Positions 24,104 to 34,089 of a stretch of DNA of 64,000 nt are shown here, piece after piece; position 1 is the stretch's first letter; every line of letters starts with the position of its first letter. Position numbers and translations under genes: made by a program. Under the pieces are notes generated by a model. That model did not search any database, was not told the origin of the DNA, and saw only the letters and a list, made by a program, of their open reading frames with translations. The DNA comes from Chersky-299 sp963749535 (lineage in GTDB: Bacteria; Actinomycetota; Thermoleophilia; RBG-16-64-13): contig CAVVNF010000014.1 in assembly GCA_963749535.1 (NCBI GenBank), positions 176,892-240,891 on the forward strand, written 5' to 3'.

Positions 24104-24325
24104 GTGTCTCCTAAAGAAGAAGCCATAGAGCTGGAAGGCGAAGTACTCGAGGCCTTGCCGAACACCATGTTCCGGGTGAAGCTGGACAACGACCTCGAGA
24201 TCTTGGCCCACATCTCCGGCAAGATGCGGATGAATTACATCCGCATCCTCCCTGGGGACCGGGTCAAGGTGGAATTGTCACCGTACGACTTGACTCGCGG
24301 GCGTATAACGTACCGCTTCAAATAG
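24104..24325 (+). CDS. infA: Translation initiation factor IF-1
   Basis: IF-1 blocks the A site during initiation. The protein is 73 aa with a GTG start 3 nt after GGAGG (a short spacing). The S1-like fold is clear: IELEGEVLEALPNTMFRVKL, ILAHISGKMRMNYIRILPGD, LTRGRITYRFK. It starts the alpha-operon group infA-rpmJ-rpsM-rpsK-rpsD-rpoA-rplQ. Confidence 0.97.
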   Translation: MSPKEEAIELEGEVLEALPNTMFRVKLDNDLEILAHISGKMRMNYIRILPGDRVKVELSPYDLTRGRITYRFK

Positions 24326-24341
24326 AAAGGGCTGGTAGGTC

Positions 24342-24455
24342 ATGAAGGTGAGAGCGTCGGTCAAACCGATGTGTGAAAAATGCAAGATAGTGCGGCGCAG
24401 GGGCGTGGTACTGGTCATATGCCAGAACCCTCGCCATAAGCAGCGGCAAGGCTAG
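24342..24455 (+). CDS. rpmJ: 50S ribosomal protein L36
   Basis: This is a 37-aa ORF, MKVRASVKPMCEKCKIV then CQNPRHKQRQG, the zinc-ribbon form of L36 (CEKC, C, H). It is preceded by a GGTAGGT site and sits between infA and rpsM as usual. Confidence 0.97.
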   Translation: MKVRASVKPMCEKCKIVRRRGVVLVICQNPRHKQRQG

Positions 24456-24468
24456 GCAGGAGTAGCGT

Positions 24469-24846
24469 ATGGCTCGCATCGCTGGTGTCACTCTCCCCCG
24501 GGAGAAACGGATCGAGATAGGTCTGACCTATGTCTACGGTATCGGTCGATCCATGTCTGGGAAGATCCTGGGCGCGGTAGGTATCGATCCTGATACCCAC
24601 GTGAAAGACCTCACCGAGGACGAGGAGATCCGTCTACGTAGCTACATCGAAGACAACGTGCTCGTCGAGGGCGACCTGCGGCGAGACCGTAGCCAGAATA
24701 TCAAGCGACTGATGGAGATCGGTTGCTACCGGGGCATCAGACACCGGCGGGGTATGCCTGTTCGCGGCCAGCGCACCAAGACCAATGCCCGGGTGCGCAA
24801 GGGGCACAAGCCCACCGTAGGCGTGAAGAAGAAGGTGCGGGTCTAG
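24469..24846 (+). CDS. rpsM: 30S ribosomal protein S13
   Basis: S13 contacts the P-site tRNA and bridges to the 50S. The protein is 125 aa (MARIAGVTLPREKRIEIGLT) with the family segment RHRRGMPVRGQRTKTNAR and a basic tail. The frame is intact. Confidence 0.97.
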   Translation: MARIAGVTLPREKRIEIGLTYVYGIGRSMSGKILGAVGIDPDTHVKDLTEDEEIRLRSYIEDNVLVEGDLRRDRSQNIKRLMEIGCYRGIRHRRGMPVRGQRTKTNARVRKGHKPTVGVKKKVRV

Positions 24847-24894
24847 CCGAGAAGGCGGCCTCGCGGGGATTTCTAGAGACGGAGACTAGAGAAT

Positions 24895-25305
24895 ATGCCG
24901 AAAGCCAAACGCCCAACTACCGGTGGCCCACGTGGCCGGCGCCGGAAGGTGCGCAAGAGCATCGCTGTAGGCAACGCCTACATCAAGACGTCGTTCAACA
25001 ACACCTTAGTGACGCTCACCGACAAAGAGGGCAACGTCATCGCCTGGGCCAGTGCGGGTTCCGCGGGCTTCAAGGGCTCGCGTAAGTCCACCCCCTTTGC
25101 GGCCCAAGTCACGGCGGAAAAGGCTGCGCGTGCGGCAATGGAGCATGGCCTCCAGAAGGTGGACTGCTATGTCAAGGGGCCGGGCAGCGGTCGCGAGACG
25201 GCCATCCGTTCCCTTCAGGCCACAGGCATAGACGTTACGAGCGTCAAGGACGTCACCCCTATCCCTCATAACGGTTGCCGTCCTAAGAAGCGGCGTCGGG
25301 TCTAG
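24895..25305 (+). CDS. rpsK: 30S ribosomal protein S11
   Basis: S11 lies on the 30S platform. The protein is 136 aa with NAYIKTSFNNTLVTLTDKEG, the YVKGPGSGRETAIRSLQATG motif and the C-terminal PHNGCRPKKRRRV. It lies 48 nt after rpsM. Confidence 0.97.
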   Translation: MPKAKRPTTGGPRGRRRKVRKSIAVGNAYIKTSFNNTLVTLTDKEGNVIAWASAGSAGFKGSRKSTPFAAQVTAEKAARAAMEHGLQKVDCYVKGPGSGRETAIRSLQATGIDVTSVKDVTPIPHNGCRPKKRRRV

Positions 25306-25319
25306 TCGGAGTAGCGAGA

Positions 25320-25946
25320 ATGGCGAGAGATACATCTCCTCAGTGTAAACAATGCCGCAGGGAGGGCGAGAAGCTCTTCCTGAAAGGCGAACGGTGCCTC
25401 ACCGACAAGTGCGGAGTGGACCGGCGCGCGTACCCCCCGGGCGATCACGGCCGTGGTCGGCGGCGCAAGCAGTCCGAATACCTTGCACAGTTGCGTGAGA
25501 AGCAGAAGGCGCGTCGCTACTACGGGGTCCTGGAGGCGCAGTTCAGCAACTACTACAAGGCGGCAAGCCGGCAGCCGGGTATCACCGGCGAGAATCTGTT
25601 GCGTCTTCTCGAGCTCAGGCTGGACAACGTGGTCTATCGTCTGGGGTTCGGCGCTTCGCGTCGCCAATCGCGGCAACTGATCCGCCACGGCCACTTCACC
25701 GTGAACGGCCGCCGGGTCAACATCCCGTCGTACCGAGTGAAGCCGGACGAGATCGTAGCGGCCGTTCTCGACAGCGAGGGTCTCAAGGCCGTCGTGGAAG
25801 ATGCGACCGACTTGACGGCGTCGGTGCCAGCATGGCTGCAGGCGGACCATGACAACATGGTCGGGAAGATCCTGCGCCTGCCTGACCGGGCGGATATCGA
25901 CATCCCCGTCCAAGAACAGCTCATCGTCGAGCTCTATTCGAAGTAG
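25320..25946 (+). CDS. rpsD: 30S ribosomal protein S4, zinc-type N-terminus
   Basis: S4 is a 16S assembly initiator. The protein is 208 aa. The N-terminus has Cys pairs (CKQC and CLTDKC) like the zinc-binding S4 variant. The S4 RNA-binding domain is LDNVVYRLGFGASRRQSRQL with IRHGHFTVNGRRVNIPSY. The frame is intact. Confidence 0.97.
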   Translation: MARDTSPQCKQCRREGEKLFLKGERCLTDKCGVDRRAYPPGDHGRGRRRKQSEYLAQLREKQKARRYYGVLEAQFSNYYKAASRQPGITGENLLRLLELRLDNVVYRLGFGASRRQSRQLIRHGHFTVNGRRVNIPSYRVKPDEIVAAVLDSEGLKAVVEDATDLTASVPAWLQADHDNMVGKILRLPDRADIDIPVQEQLIVELYSK

Positions 25947-26009
25947 TCGGCAGAGCTACGTGACCTTGGTAGACATGAGCGCCACAGCGCTTTGAGATAG
26001 GAGGGCCGG

Positions 26010-26960
26010 TTGCTAGACTTCGCAAACCCAAAGATCACCTTTGAAGCGGTCAATGAGAATCACGGCCGTTTCGTGGTTGAGCCGCTGGCCCGCGGCTTCG
26101 GGTACACCTTCGGCAATTCCCTCCGGCGAGTACTGCTCTCGTCGTTGGAAGGCGCAGCCATTTCGGCTGTGAAGATCACAGGCGTCGAGCACGAGTTCTC
26201 CACGGTGCCGCACGTCAAGGAAGATGTCACCGACATCATCCTGAATCTCAAGAAGCTCGTCTTTCTGATCCACGGTGAGGCGGACGAGCTCGAGGTGGAA
26301 TTGGTAAAGGACGGTCCTGGTGTGGTAACGGCCGGTGATATCCGGCTGCCCGCGCCCATCGAGACCATGGATCCCATGGCATATATCGCCACCCTCGAGG
26401 ACGGGGGTCGCCTGGAGATGCAGTTGAGTATCCGCCGAGGTCGGGGATACGTCTCGGCGGACGATAACAAGCCGATGGACAGCGTGGTCGGGGTCATTCC
26501 CATCGACTCCATCTTCTCGCCGGTCATCCGGGTGGCATATAGCGTGGAAGCGGCCAGGGTCGGTCAGCGCACCGACTTCGACAAGCTTATGCTCGATGTG
26601 GAGACCAACGGGGCAATCGAGCCGCGAGCTGCGGTGGCGAAGGCGGCCACGCTGCTCCGGGATGACCTTCTCATCTTCACGGAGGAGTCTCCGGCGGACG
26701 ACGACGAATTCAGCCTGGGCGGATTCACCGCCTCGGATGACACGGCTGGAGGATCCGGGTACGACGATATGCCCATCGAGGAACTCGAGCTGGGCGTGCG
26801 TTCGTACAATTGCCTCAAGCGCGAGGGAGTCGAGACTGTGGGCGATCTTATCGCGCGCTCCGAGGCGGAATTGATGAACATCCCCAATTTCGGCAGGAAG
26901 AGCATAGAAGAGGTGCGCGAGCGCCTTGCCAAGAGCAATCTGAAGCTTAGAGGAGAGTAG
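26010..26960 (+). CDS. rpoA: RNA polymerase alpha subunit
   Basis: Alpha nucleates polymerase assembly and binds UP elements. The protein is 316 aa with a TTG start 5 nt after TAGGAGG. The N-terminal dimerisation motif is GYTFGNSLRRVLLSSLEGAA. The C-terminal domain LGVRSYNCLKREGVE with NFGRKSIEEVRERL keeps the R, N, C, G, K and S residues used for UP-element contacts. The linker is acidic and Gly-rich. rplQ starts one base after the stop. Confidence 0.97.
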   Translation: MLDFANPKITFEAVNENHGRFVVEPLARGFGYTFGNSLRRVLLSSLEGAAISAVKITGVEHEFSTVPHVKEDVTDIILNLKKLVFLIHGEADELEVELVKDGPGVVTAGDIRLPAPIETMDPMAYIATLEDGGRLEMQLSIRRGRGYVSADDNKPMDSVVGVIPIDSIFSPVIRVAYSVEAARVGQRTDFDKLMLDVETNGAIEPRAAVAKAATLLRDDLLIFTEESPADDDEFSLGGFTASDDTAGGSGYDDMPIEELELGVRSYNCLKREGVETVGDLIARSEAELMNIPNFGRKSIEEVRERLAKSNLKLRGE

Positions 26961-26961
26961 C

Positions 26962-27312
26962 GTGAGGCACCAGAGGAAAGGAAGGCGGTTCGGTATCCAG
27001 CCGAGCCATCGCCGGCAGATGCTGGCGAATCTTGCCTGCTCTGTGCTTGAGCATGGACGCATCAAGACCACGGAAGCCAGGGCCAAGGAAGTACGGCCCA
27101 TGGTAGAGAAGGCCATCACGATGGGCAAGGCCGGCGACCTGCACTCGAGGCGTACGGTCATCAGCATGCTGCACAACAAGCAGATCTCGTACAAGCTGTA
27201 CAACGAGATCGCCCCTAAATATGCCGACCGCGCGGGTGGGTACACCCGGATAACGCATCTGGGGACGCGTTTGGGCGATGCGGCGGAGATGGTCTATCTC
27301 GAGCTGGTGTAG
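26962..27312 (+). CDS. rplQ: 50S ribosomal protein L17
   Basis: L17 lies near the tunnel exit. The protein is 116 aa with a GTG start (RHQRKGRRFGIQPSHRRQML) and the family end YTRITHLGTRLGDAAEMVYL. It is the last gene of the alpha operon and is followed by a hairpin. Confidence 0.97.
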   Translation: MRHQRKGRRFGIQPSHRRQMLANLACSVLEHGRIKTTEARAKEVRPMVEKAITMGKAGDLHSRRTVISMLHNKQISYKLYNEIAPKYADRAGGYTRITHLGTRLGDAAEMVYLELV

Positions 27313-27382
27313 CGTCCGACGGCGTCGGGGCGGACAAGCTCTGCGAAGCGCCCAAGCGCACAAATGAGACGGCGATAAAGGT

Positions 27383-27410
27383 GCCGGGACTCGAAAAAGT
27401 CCCGGCCCTT
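27383..27410 (+). terminator. Hairpin after rplQ
   Basis: GCCGGGACT (27383-27391) pairs with AGTCCCGGC (27398-27406) around a CGAAAA loop. The following bases (CCTTCGTTTA) are only partly T-rich, so this may be a weak terminator or an RNA-processing hairpin between rplQ and truA. Confidence 0.5.
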
Positions 27411-27429
27411 CGTTTATGGTGTGTGGGTG

Positions 27430-28224
27430 ATGACGAAGGCGACAGAGCACACGTACCGCATGGAGCTGCAGTACGATGGCACCGGTCTTCACGGGTGGGC
27501 CAAGCAGGACGGGTTGTCTACCGTGGAAGGCAGCTTGGAGGCTGCGCTTCAGACGGTCTTGGGCCACTCTCCCAGTCTACGGGTCGCCGGCCGCACGGAC
27601 GCGGGCGTCCACGCCCGCCGTCAGGTGGTGGGCCTCGTCCTTCCCGCCGGGATCGACCGGTGGCGTCTCGTTTCTTCTCTCAACGCGCTGACCCCGCCAG
27701 GCATCGCGGTGGTTCGCCTGAGTGCGGCTGCCGCGGACTTCGACGCTCGAAAGGACGCGCTCAGCCGGACCTATCGCTACTTCCTGTCCACGGGTCGTGT
27801 CGCATCGCCATTCTGGAAGCCTTACTGCTGGCGTGTTCCCGGCCCCCTGGACATCGACGCGCTGCGGGAGGCTGCGGCTCTGGTGGAGGGGCGGCACGAC
27901 TTCACGGCCTTTACTCCCACGGTGACCGAGCACGTCTTCTTCGACAAAACGATCTTGCGATGCGGTTGGAAACAAGGCGCTGCGGGCTCGCCCTGGGCAA
28001 GCACTTGGAGCATGGAGATCGAGGCGGAATCGTTTCTCCGCCACATGGTGCGCGCCCTGGTGGGGACGATGGTCGAGGTCGGACAGGGGGCAAGGTCTGT
28101 TGACGATCTGAGGCGCTTGCTGCAAGGCGGCGCACGAGAAGACGCGGGTAAGACTGCGCCTGCGCGAGGGCTTTTTCTCTGGGATATCAGGTACCCCTCG
28201 CGCGGCCGAAAAAAGCCCGGCTAG
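27430..28224 (+). CDS. truA: tRNA pseudouridine synthase A
   Basis: It makes pseudouridine at tRNA positions 38-40. The protein is 264 aa from ATG 27430; a GTG at 27421 is possible. The catalytic aspartate is in AGRTDAGVHARRQV. DALSRTYRYFL and ESFLRHMVRALVGTM are family motifs. In many genomes truA is followed by rplM-rpsI; here an opposite-strand island lies between. Confidence 0.95.
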   Translation: MTKATEHTYRMELQYDGTGLHGWAKQDGLSTVEGSLEAALQTVLGHSPSLRVAGRTDAGVHARRQVVGLVLPAGIDRWRLVSSLNALTPPGIAVVRLSAAAADFDARKDALSRTYRYFLSTGRVASPFWKPYCWRVPGPLDIDALREAAALVEGRHDFTAFTPTVTEHVFFDKTILRCGWKQGAAGSPWASTWSMEIEAESFLRHMVRALVGTMVEVGQGARSVDDLRRLLQGGAREDAGKTAPARGLFLWDIRYPSRGRKKPG

Positions 28225-28261
28225 GTCCTCGTCGGTCGTCGTGGGTGGGGCACGCTGCCTC

Positions 28262-28310
28262 CAAAAAAGAAGAAGCCGCCGGGCGAGTCTCGCGCTCGCC
28301 CGGCGGCTTC
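28262..28310 (-). terminator. Rho-independent terminator of the solute-binding protein gene
   Basis: GAAGCCGCCGGGCGAG (28272-28287) pairs with CTCGCCCGGCGGCTTC (28295-28310). Read on the minus strand the hairpin is followed by TTCTTTTTT. The 16-bp stem could also stop truA transcripts from the other side, though the plus-strand tail is not T-rich. Confidence 0.85.
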
Positions 28311-28365
28311 ATTGTCTCGTGAGTTCTTCGCGGCGCCGTGGTCGCTGAAGAATAACCCTAGTTTC

Positions 28366-29853
28366 TTACGTGATGGGCAGCGGCAGCGGAGGAGTAAGCA
28401 GGTTTGCCGTGAGGTACGGAGCTGCGAAGTTGTCGACCGGTACCTCGGTGAACTTGTACGCGCCACCTTTCTCGAGCCATTGGGCGCCGCCCAGGCCATG
28501 GTCGTACACGTTCTTGGTCTTGTGGCCGGGGCCGACCGGCCAGTCCGCCGATCCGGGGCCGGTCGCCGCGATGATCGGCGCAGTGAAGTCGATGGGACCG
28601 ACGATGCTGTCGAACTTCATGGTCGCTTCCATCTGGATAATGGAGTCCTTGCTCGTCGGGTCCGTGGCGTTCTTGAGCGTCCAGAGGGCCATCTCGCCGA
28701 TCACGTAGTGGAGCAGCGGAGCGGTTTGCTGCTGGCCGGTCTTGGTTTGGAAGTCATCGGCCAGCTGGGCGCAGGTCTCCCCGGTGAGCGACGACTTGAA
28801 CGGGAAGGTGCGGTGCCACCAGAGCTCGGTGAGGAGGCCATTGCCGATGTCGCCGAGGGCTTCCACCGACTGCGGGAACAGAATGGCCTTGCCGACCATG
28901 CATCCCTTGAGGCTGAGACCTTGTTGGGCGGCCTGCTTCCAGAAGTTGGTGAAGTCCGGCGGGATCATGTTGCCGGTGATGAGTTCGACGCCGGCGCTCT
29001 TGAACTTGGAGATCTGGGTGGTGAAGTCCTCCGTGCCCGGCTGGAAGCGGCCGGGGTCGGTGACTTTGTAGCCCTTGCCGGTCAGATAGGCCGGGACCAC
29101 CGAACCGAAGTAGTTGCCGTCGGTGTCGTTACCGAACATCGCGCCGACAGACTTGTTGGTCGTAAGTTTGTCGAAGATAGCTCCGTTCTCCCCGATCCAG
29201 TCCTCCGCCCCGAAGAATACGTGGTACGACCATTTGTATTCTTTGTTTGTGCCCAGGTATGTCTGCCACGGGCAGTCAGTGGAGACCACTGGGGTACCGT
29301 TGGTTTCGCACTGCGCTACGACCGGGCTGACCGTATCCGGGGTGGAGGCTACCATCATCATGTCCACGTTGGTGTTGTTGATGAGGTCCCCGGCCACCTG
29401 CGAAGCTCGGTTGTCATCCGACTGGCTGTCCGACACGGTGATGCTGATCGGGTGGTTTTGGCCGTCACCCAGGACCAAGCCCGTGCCGATGGCTTCCTGC
29501 CAGCGGCTCACGCAGTACTTGTCCGGGATACCGAACGAGGCGAGGCCGCCGGTAAGCGGGGTCACGAACCCTAGCTTGATCTCCCGGCCGGTTGTGGCGG
29601 CGGAGCTGACCGTGGTGGTCGCGCCGGCCGTCGTGGTGGGACCGGCCGCCGCAGTGGTGGCGGTGGTCGCCGCGGTGGTCGTCGTCGTGGTGCCGCCGCA
29701 AGCGGCCACGAGGCCGCCTAGACCGGCGCCCACGCCGATGGTCGCCCCGGCAATGCCGGCGACCTTGAGGAAGTCACGCCGACTGACCGACTTGCCTTCC
29801 AGGAGGCCGGGCTCCTGTTGATTGTCGCGTTTTACGTCTGAATCTTCGGGCAT
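28366..29853 (-). CDS. ABC transporter solute-binding lipoprotein, branched-chain amino acid/amide type, Tat-exported
   Basis: This is a periplasmic-binding-protein type I receptor (the Leu/Ile/Val, amide or urea group). The protein is 495 aa. It has a twin-arginine signal (SVSRRDFLKVAG, residues 22-33), a lipobox (LVAACGG) and then a Thr/Ala-rich linker of about 45 residues before the domain start (EIKLGFVTPLTGGLASFG). The ligand is unknown. A strong SD (AAGGGGGG) precedes the ATG. No permease or ATPase gene is near on this strand, so it is an orphan here; the liv genes at 58-61 kb seem to be from another genome. It has its own promoter and a strong terminator. Confidence 0.9.
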   Translation of the reverse strand: MPEDSDVKRDNQQEPGLLEGKSVSRRDFLKVAGIAGATIGVGAGLGGLVAACGGTTTTTTAATTATTAAAGPTTTAGATTTVSSAATTGREIKLGFVTPLTGGLASFGIPDKYCVSRWQEAIGTGLVLGDGQNHPISITVSDSQSDDNRASQVAGDLINNTNVDMMMVASTPDTVSPVVAQCETNGTPVVSTDCPWQTYLGTNKEYKWSYHVFFGAEDWIGENGAIFDKLTTNKSVGAMFGNDTDGNYFGSVVPAYLTGKGYKVTDPGRFQPGTEDFTTQISKFKSAGVELITGNMIPPDFTNFWKQAAQQGLSLKGCMVGKAILFPQSVEALGDIGNGLLTELWWHRTFPFKSSLTGETCAQLADDFQTKTGQQQTAPLLHYVIGEMALWTLKNATDPTSKDSIIQMEATMKFDSIVGPIDFTAPIIAATGPGSADWPVGPGHKTKNVYDHGLGGAQWLEKGGAYKFTEVPVDNFAAPYLTANLLTPPLPLPIT

Positions 29854-30009
29854 TTCGCCCCCCTTTGGAGAACTTTTTGTACCTGGGATAGCTCAGGGAA
29901 GCGGTGGCTTCCCCTCCGTCGAATCGTCACACCCTCGGGGCCGATGCCCCGCGATGCCCCTCCTTTCCCTTTGCTACACCCCCTCACCGGACGGGCTTTC
30001 CCCGATCCA

Positions 30010-30038
30010 ATAATAGGAATTAAGATTCCCGAAAGCAA
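30010..30038 (-). promoter_or_regulatory. Promoter of the solute-binding protein gene
   Basis: On the minus strand TTGCTT (30038-30033) and TATTAT (30015-30010) are 17 bp apart, about 155 bp upstream of the solute-binding protein start. The 29854-30181 gap between that gene and the thiolase stop holds this promoter and no gene that I can see. Confidence 0.65.
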
Positions 30039-30181
30039 GTCCGAGGCCCTTGAGCTAGCAGGCGCCCGGTATTTCGATCGGCGCGGCGGTCGTGGCGATA
30101 TCCGGATCCGTGACGCTAGCACAGGCGCGAACCTCCTTTCATTTCGCGCGGACCCGTGATCGTCAAAGCCAGGGTGGGCCT

Positions 30182-31365
30182 TCATTCAGCCCGAAGAATG
30201 GTCGCGATGCCCTGACCCCCGCCGATGCACATGGTGGCCAGGCCGTAAGTGGCTCCGTGCCGTCTGAGAGCGTGGAGGAGTGTGGTGAGGATCCTCGCCC
30301 CCGATGCACCGATTGGATGTCCAAGGGCGATGGCGCCTCCGTAGATGTTCGTCTTCGTCATGTCCAGTCCCAAAAGTCTCGACACGGCGACGGCCTGTGA
30401 GGCGAAGGCCTCGTTGGCTTCGACAATATCCATCTGGTCCACGCTCATCCCCGATTTCTCCATGATCTTGAGGGTGGCGTAGTAGGGTCCCATGCCCATG
30501 ATCTTGGGATCGAGCGCGGCAGAGGCGTAGGAGACGACGCTGGCAAGGGGTTTGAGTCCACGTTCCTCCGCAAAGCGACGCGACGTGACCACCAGCGCCA
30601 CTCCTGAGTCGTTGATCCCGGAGGCATTGCCCGCGGTGACCGTGCCCCCTTCCTTGAAGGCGGGCTTGAGCTTGCACAAAGATTCGAAGGTGGTCTCGGG
30701 TCGTGCATGCTCGTCCGTGTCGAAGATGACCGGGTCGCCTCTCTTTTGCGGTATCTCCACCGGGACGATCTCATCTTTGAAGGCGCCCGAGGCGATGGCC
30801 GCCCCGGCTCGCCGCTGGCTCTCGACGGCAAAATGGTCCTGCTCCTCGCGGGTCACCCCGTACCGCTCCGCCACGTTCTCCGCCGTCATTCCCATGTGGT
30901 AGCCGTTCATGGCGCAGTTGAGCCCGTCGCGGAGAAGGCTGTCCTCCAGTATCCGTCGCCCAGCCGGTATCCGGTCCTCCCCTTGGCAAGCAGATATGGA
31001 GAGAGGGTCATGTTCTCGATGCCACCGGCCACCACTACCTCGGCATCCCCGAGTTGGATCGACTGCGCCGCCAGATGCACCGCTTTCATACCGGACCCGC
31101 AGAGCTTGTTGATGGTCATCGCGGGAACGTCTTCCGGCAGTCCTCCCAATAGGGCAGCCTGGCGGGCGGGGTTCTGCCCCTGTCCACCTTGGAGCACGTT
31201 TCCGAGGATGGCCTCGTCAACGTCCTCTGGCATTATCCCCGCCCGCTTCACGGCCTCAGCGATAACGATCCCGCCCAGCTTCACCGCGGGGATCTCGCTC
31301 AGACTGCCCATGAACCGGCCGGTGGCGGTGCGGCATGCACTCAAGATCACTACGTCAGAATTCAA
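30182..31365 (-). CDS. Acetyl-CoA acetyltransferase (thiolase), one consensus indel
   Basis: A thiolase that cleaves or forms acetoacetyl-CoA-type thioesters. The acylated cysteine is in NKLCGSGMKAV, the catalytic His in NEAFASQ/GGAIALGHPIGASGAR, and the second cysteine in MCIGGGQGIA. A missing third base in a Ser codon near 30926 splits the frame; repair gives 394 aa. The start is taken as TTG 31365 (NSDVVILSACRTATGRFMG), preceded by AAGGGGACAGG. It lies about 105 nt after the transhydroxylase large subunit on the same strand, so it may be co-transcribed. Thiolysis of C6 oxo-acyl-CoA products is the expected end of the phloroglucinol route; that link is inferred. Confidence 0.9.
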
Positions 31366-31472
31366 CCTGTCCCCTTCCCGTTCGACCGGGCAACAGCGGC
31401 CCGGCGTCCCTGATTTCATGGGAGCCGGACCCAGGCGATCCTCATCGATCCCCGGGGCCCGGAGCACCTCTT

Positions 31473-34062
31473 CTAGTCTGTCCACCTCTCTACCTGGATG
31501 AGGCAGGAGTTGTTGGCCATGCCCGTGGATGTCGGAGTGACGAACCGTTTGCTCGTCAGGATGTTCACGCACCCGCCGCGATCCGGCGACTCTCCCGGAG
31601 CGCCCAGCGGGTCGTACTCTGCGCATGACTCGTAGGAGTGGACGGTGCCGGGGGCCACCCGTTCCGTCACTTGTGCCGCCAGAATCACAGAGCCCCGGTC
31701 GTTGTAGGCGCGGATGAGGTCGCCATCGTGGATACCGCGAGCACCGGCATCTTTGCTATTGACCCGCATGATCCAGTAGTACCAGCCGTCTTCTTTCAAT
31801 ACCCGGTGGTCCTTGATCTCGTCGGTCCAGCTATCCTTCGCGTCGCCCATGGTGTGGAAGCTGAACTTCGGGTGTGGAGAGACCATCTGAAGTGGGTACT
31901 TGTCATACAGTTCCGCGGTGTGGTGGCCTTCCCAGGACTCGATGTGCTGCGGACCCATGACCGGCCTCTCAGCGTCGAACGTGCCGCTTTCCTCGAGGCG
32001 CTGGAGGCTCGAGGCCACGAACTCGATCTTGCCGCTCATCGTCTGCAGTCCCTTGCCCTTGATCTGATCCCATGGGCCCGGTCCCCAGTCGGGGGTGTCC
32101 TTCTCGCGGTCCTCGGCGAACCAACGCAGGGCGGGAGTCGATTTCCGATCCTTCGGGACCGGCACCACGTAATAGCCTTTCTTCTCAAAGTCTTCCCACG
32201 ATGATGACCTTGGGCAGATCGGTGGCATAGAAGTAGTCTTTGACCCAATCGTAGTCGCTCTTGCCACCCATGGTGAACGGGCCGTAGATGCCCAGGCGCT
32301 TTGAGAGCTCGACAAAGATGTCGTAATCCGACTTGCTCTCGCCCAGCGGCTCGATGCATTTCTTCTGCAGGGTGATGACCCGGTGATTGGCGAATTGGTA
32401 GGAGTCGGCGATGTAACCCGAGCAGCTCGCGAACTCGCTGATGTCCACCCGCTCGAAGTTCGTGCAGGCCGGCAGGATGATGTCGGCGAACTGGGTCTCC
32501 CCTTCCATCCATATGGCCTGGTTGACCACGAACGGGACCTTGTCGTTCTGATAGGCCTTCACGTACCGATTGGTCTCGGTCATCGTGCCGAAGAAGGAAC
32601 CGCCGTAGCGGTAGTACATCTGCACCTTCGGATATCCCGGGGACGGGTACTCGTGTTTCTGGAACTGGCTCTCTATGTGCGAGCCGCAGAAGCCCTTGCC
32701 TCTCCATTCCATGTGCTCGTGGAGCATGGCCTCGGGGATGCGCAGCCGTGGCACGGTCTGGCCTTCGGTGGAGTGGTGCGGGTTGCGCGTGGCTCCACCG
32801 TTGGGGAACATCCGGTTGACAAAGCGAAAACCAGCGGCTGAGTTATCGACATCCCCTGAGATCCCGCCCTCCGAGTAGCCTGGGAACATGAAAGAAGTGT
32901 CTACCGGCGCGCCCCCCGTGGTGCCCCAGATGTTGCTGCCCGGCTTGCCCATGCCTTGCATGGCGGCGAGGGCTACCATGGTCCGCGACCACTCGTTGCC
33001 CCATGATGCCCGGCAGGCCCCGCCCATGCCGCCCGGACCTCCGGCTGCGAGCATGGTCTTCTTGCTGGCCCACTCGCGGGCCAGGGCCCGGATCTCCCGC
33101 GCCGGGATACCGCACTCGCCCTCCGCCCATTCCGGCGTCTTGGCCAGGCCGTCCGTCTTGCCGAGGACGTAGTCCTTCCACTCGTCGAAGCCGGTGGTGC
33201 GCCCGGCGATGTACTCCTTGTCGTAGGTGCCTTCGGTGAACCACGTGAAGGCGATGGCAAGGCCGAAGGCGACGTCCGTGCCCAGGCGCGGGGCGAACCA
33301 CTTGTCACCGAGCAGGCCCGCGGTGTGGTTGAAATAAGGGTCGATGACGATCATCTTGACCCCGAGCTCTTTCAGCCAGCGGCGTCGCGGCGTGCCTTCG
33401 AAGCCGCCGTACACACCGTTGCACGTGGCTTCCGGGTCCGCGGACCAGTAGACGATCATGTCGGTGTGCTTGAGCGCGTCCTCGAGCAGGTCGTACTGCT
33501 CGGGGATGCCCAGTCTGTGGCTGAAGCCCCACATATGCATGGCTCCCCAGTGCCAGCCTTCCCAGCTGTCTGGGTTATGCTCCGCGTAGGTGAAGCCGAG
33601 CAGGTTCATGAAACGGTAGTAGGCGCTATGCCGGTAGCCGACATTGCCCCACATGTGGTGCGAGCCGGTCGTGGTCATCATGGCCGCGGGTCCCACCTCG
33701 CGCTTGAGGCGGATGATCTCGTCGGCGACGGTATCCAAGGCTTCGTCCCAGCTGATGGGCTCGTACCCCGAGACACCCCGGTTCTCGCAGTTGCGGGCGC
33801 CTTTTGCGTCGAAGTCGACGCGCTTGAGCGGAGTGAGGATGCGCCGCGACGAGTAGATCGCGGATTTGTGGGCCGCGGTCCAGGGCGACATGCTCGTTTT
33901 CCGCGGTGGGGAGAAGGTCTTGCCCCGGGCTTCGATGCTCCAGGAGGGAGCGTCCGTATCGTCGAACTCGATGGGCGTCATGCGCACGATCTTGCCGTCT
34001 TTTACATCGACGAACACCGGTCCGCCGGTGGTGCCATTGGTAAGCCGCTCCACGTGGCCCAT
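31473..34062 (-). CDS. Molybdopterin oxidoreductase, pyrogallol-phloroglucinol transhydroxylase large-subunit type
   Basis: A DMSO-reductase-family molybdenum enzyme. The N-terminus has no Cys-rich [4Fe-4S] motif, as in Pelobacter acidigallici transhydroxylase. Length after repair is 862 aa (875 in the Pelobacter enzyme, as I recall). The likely Mo-binding Ser207 (WSADPEATCNG) and His176 (GAMHMWGF) are 31 residues apart, matching the S175/H144 pair I recall from the Pelobacter structure. MGD-binding segments include GPGGMGGACRA and ILPACTNFERVDISEF. A doubled base in a Val codon (GTC/A near 32198) splits the raw frame. The Fe-S subunit gene lies 27 nt upstream. The substrate could be another polyphenol, since related catechol dehydroxylases exist in gut Actinomycetota. 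Confidence 0.8.
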
Positions 34063-34089
34063 AGTGATGAACCCCTTTCCTTTGGCTCC

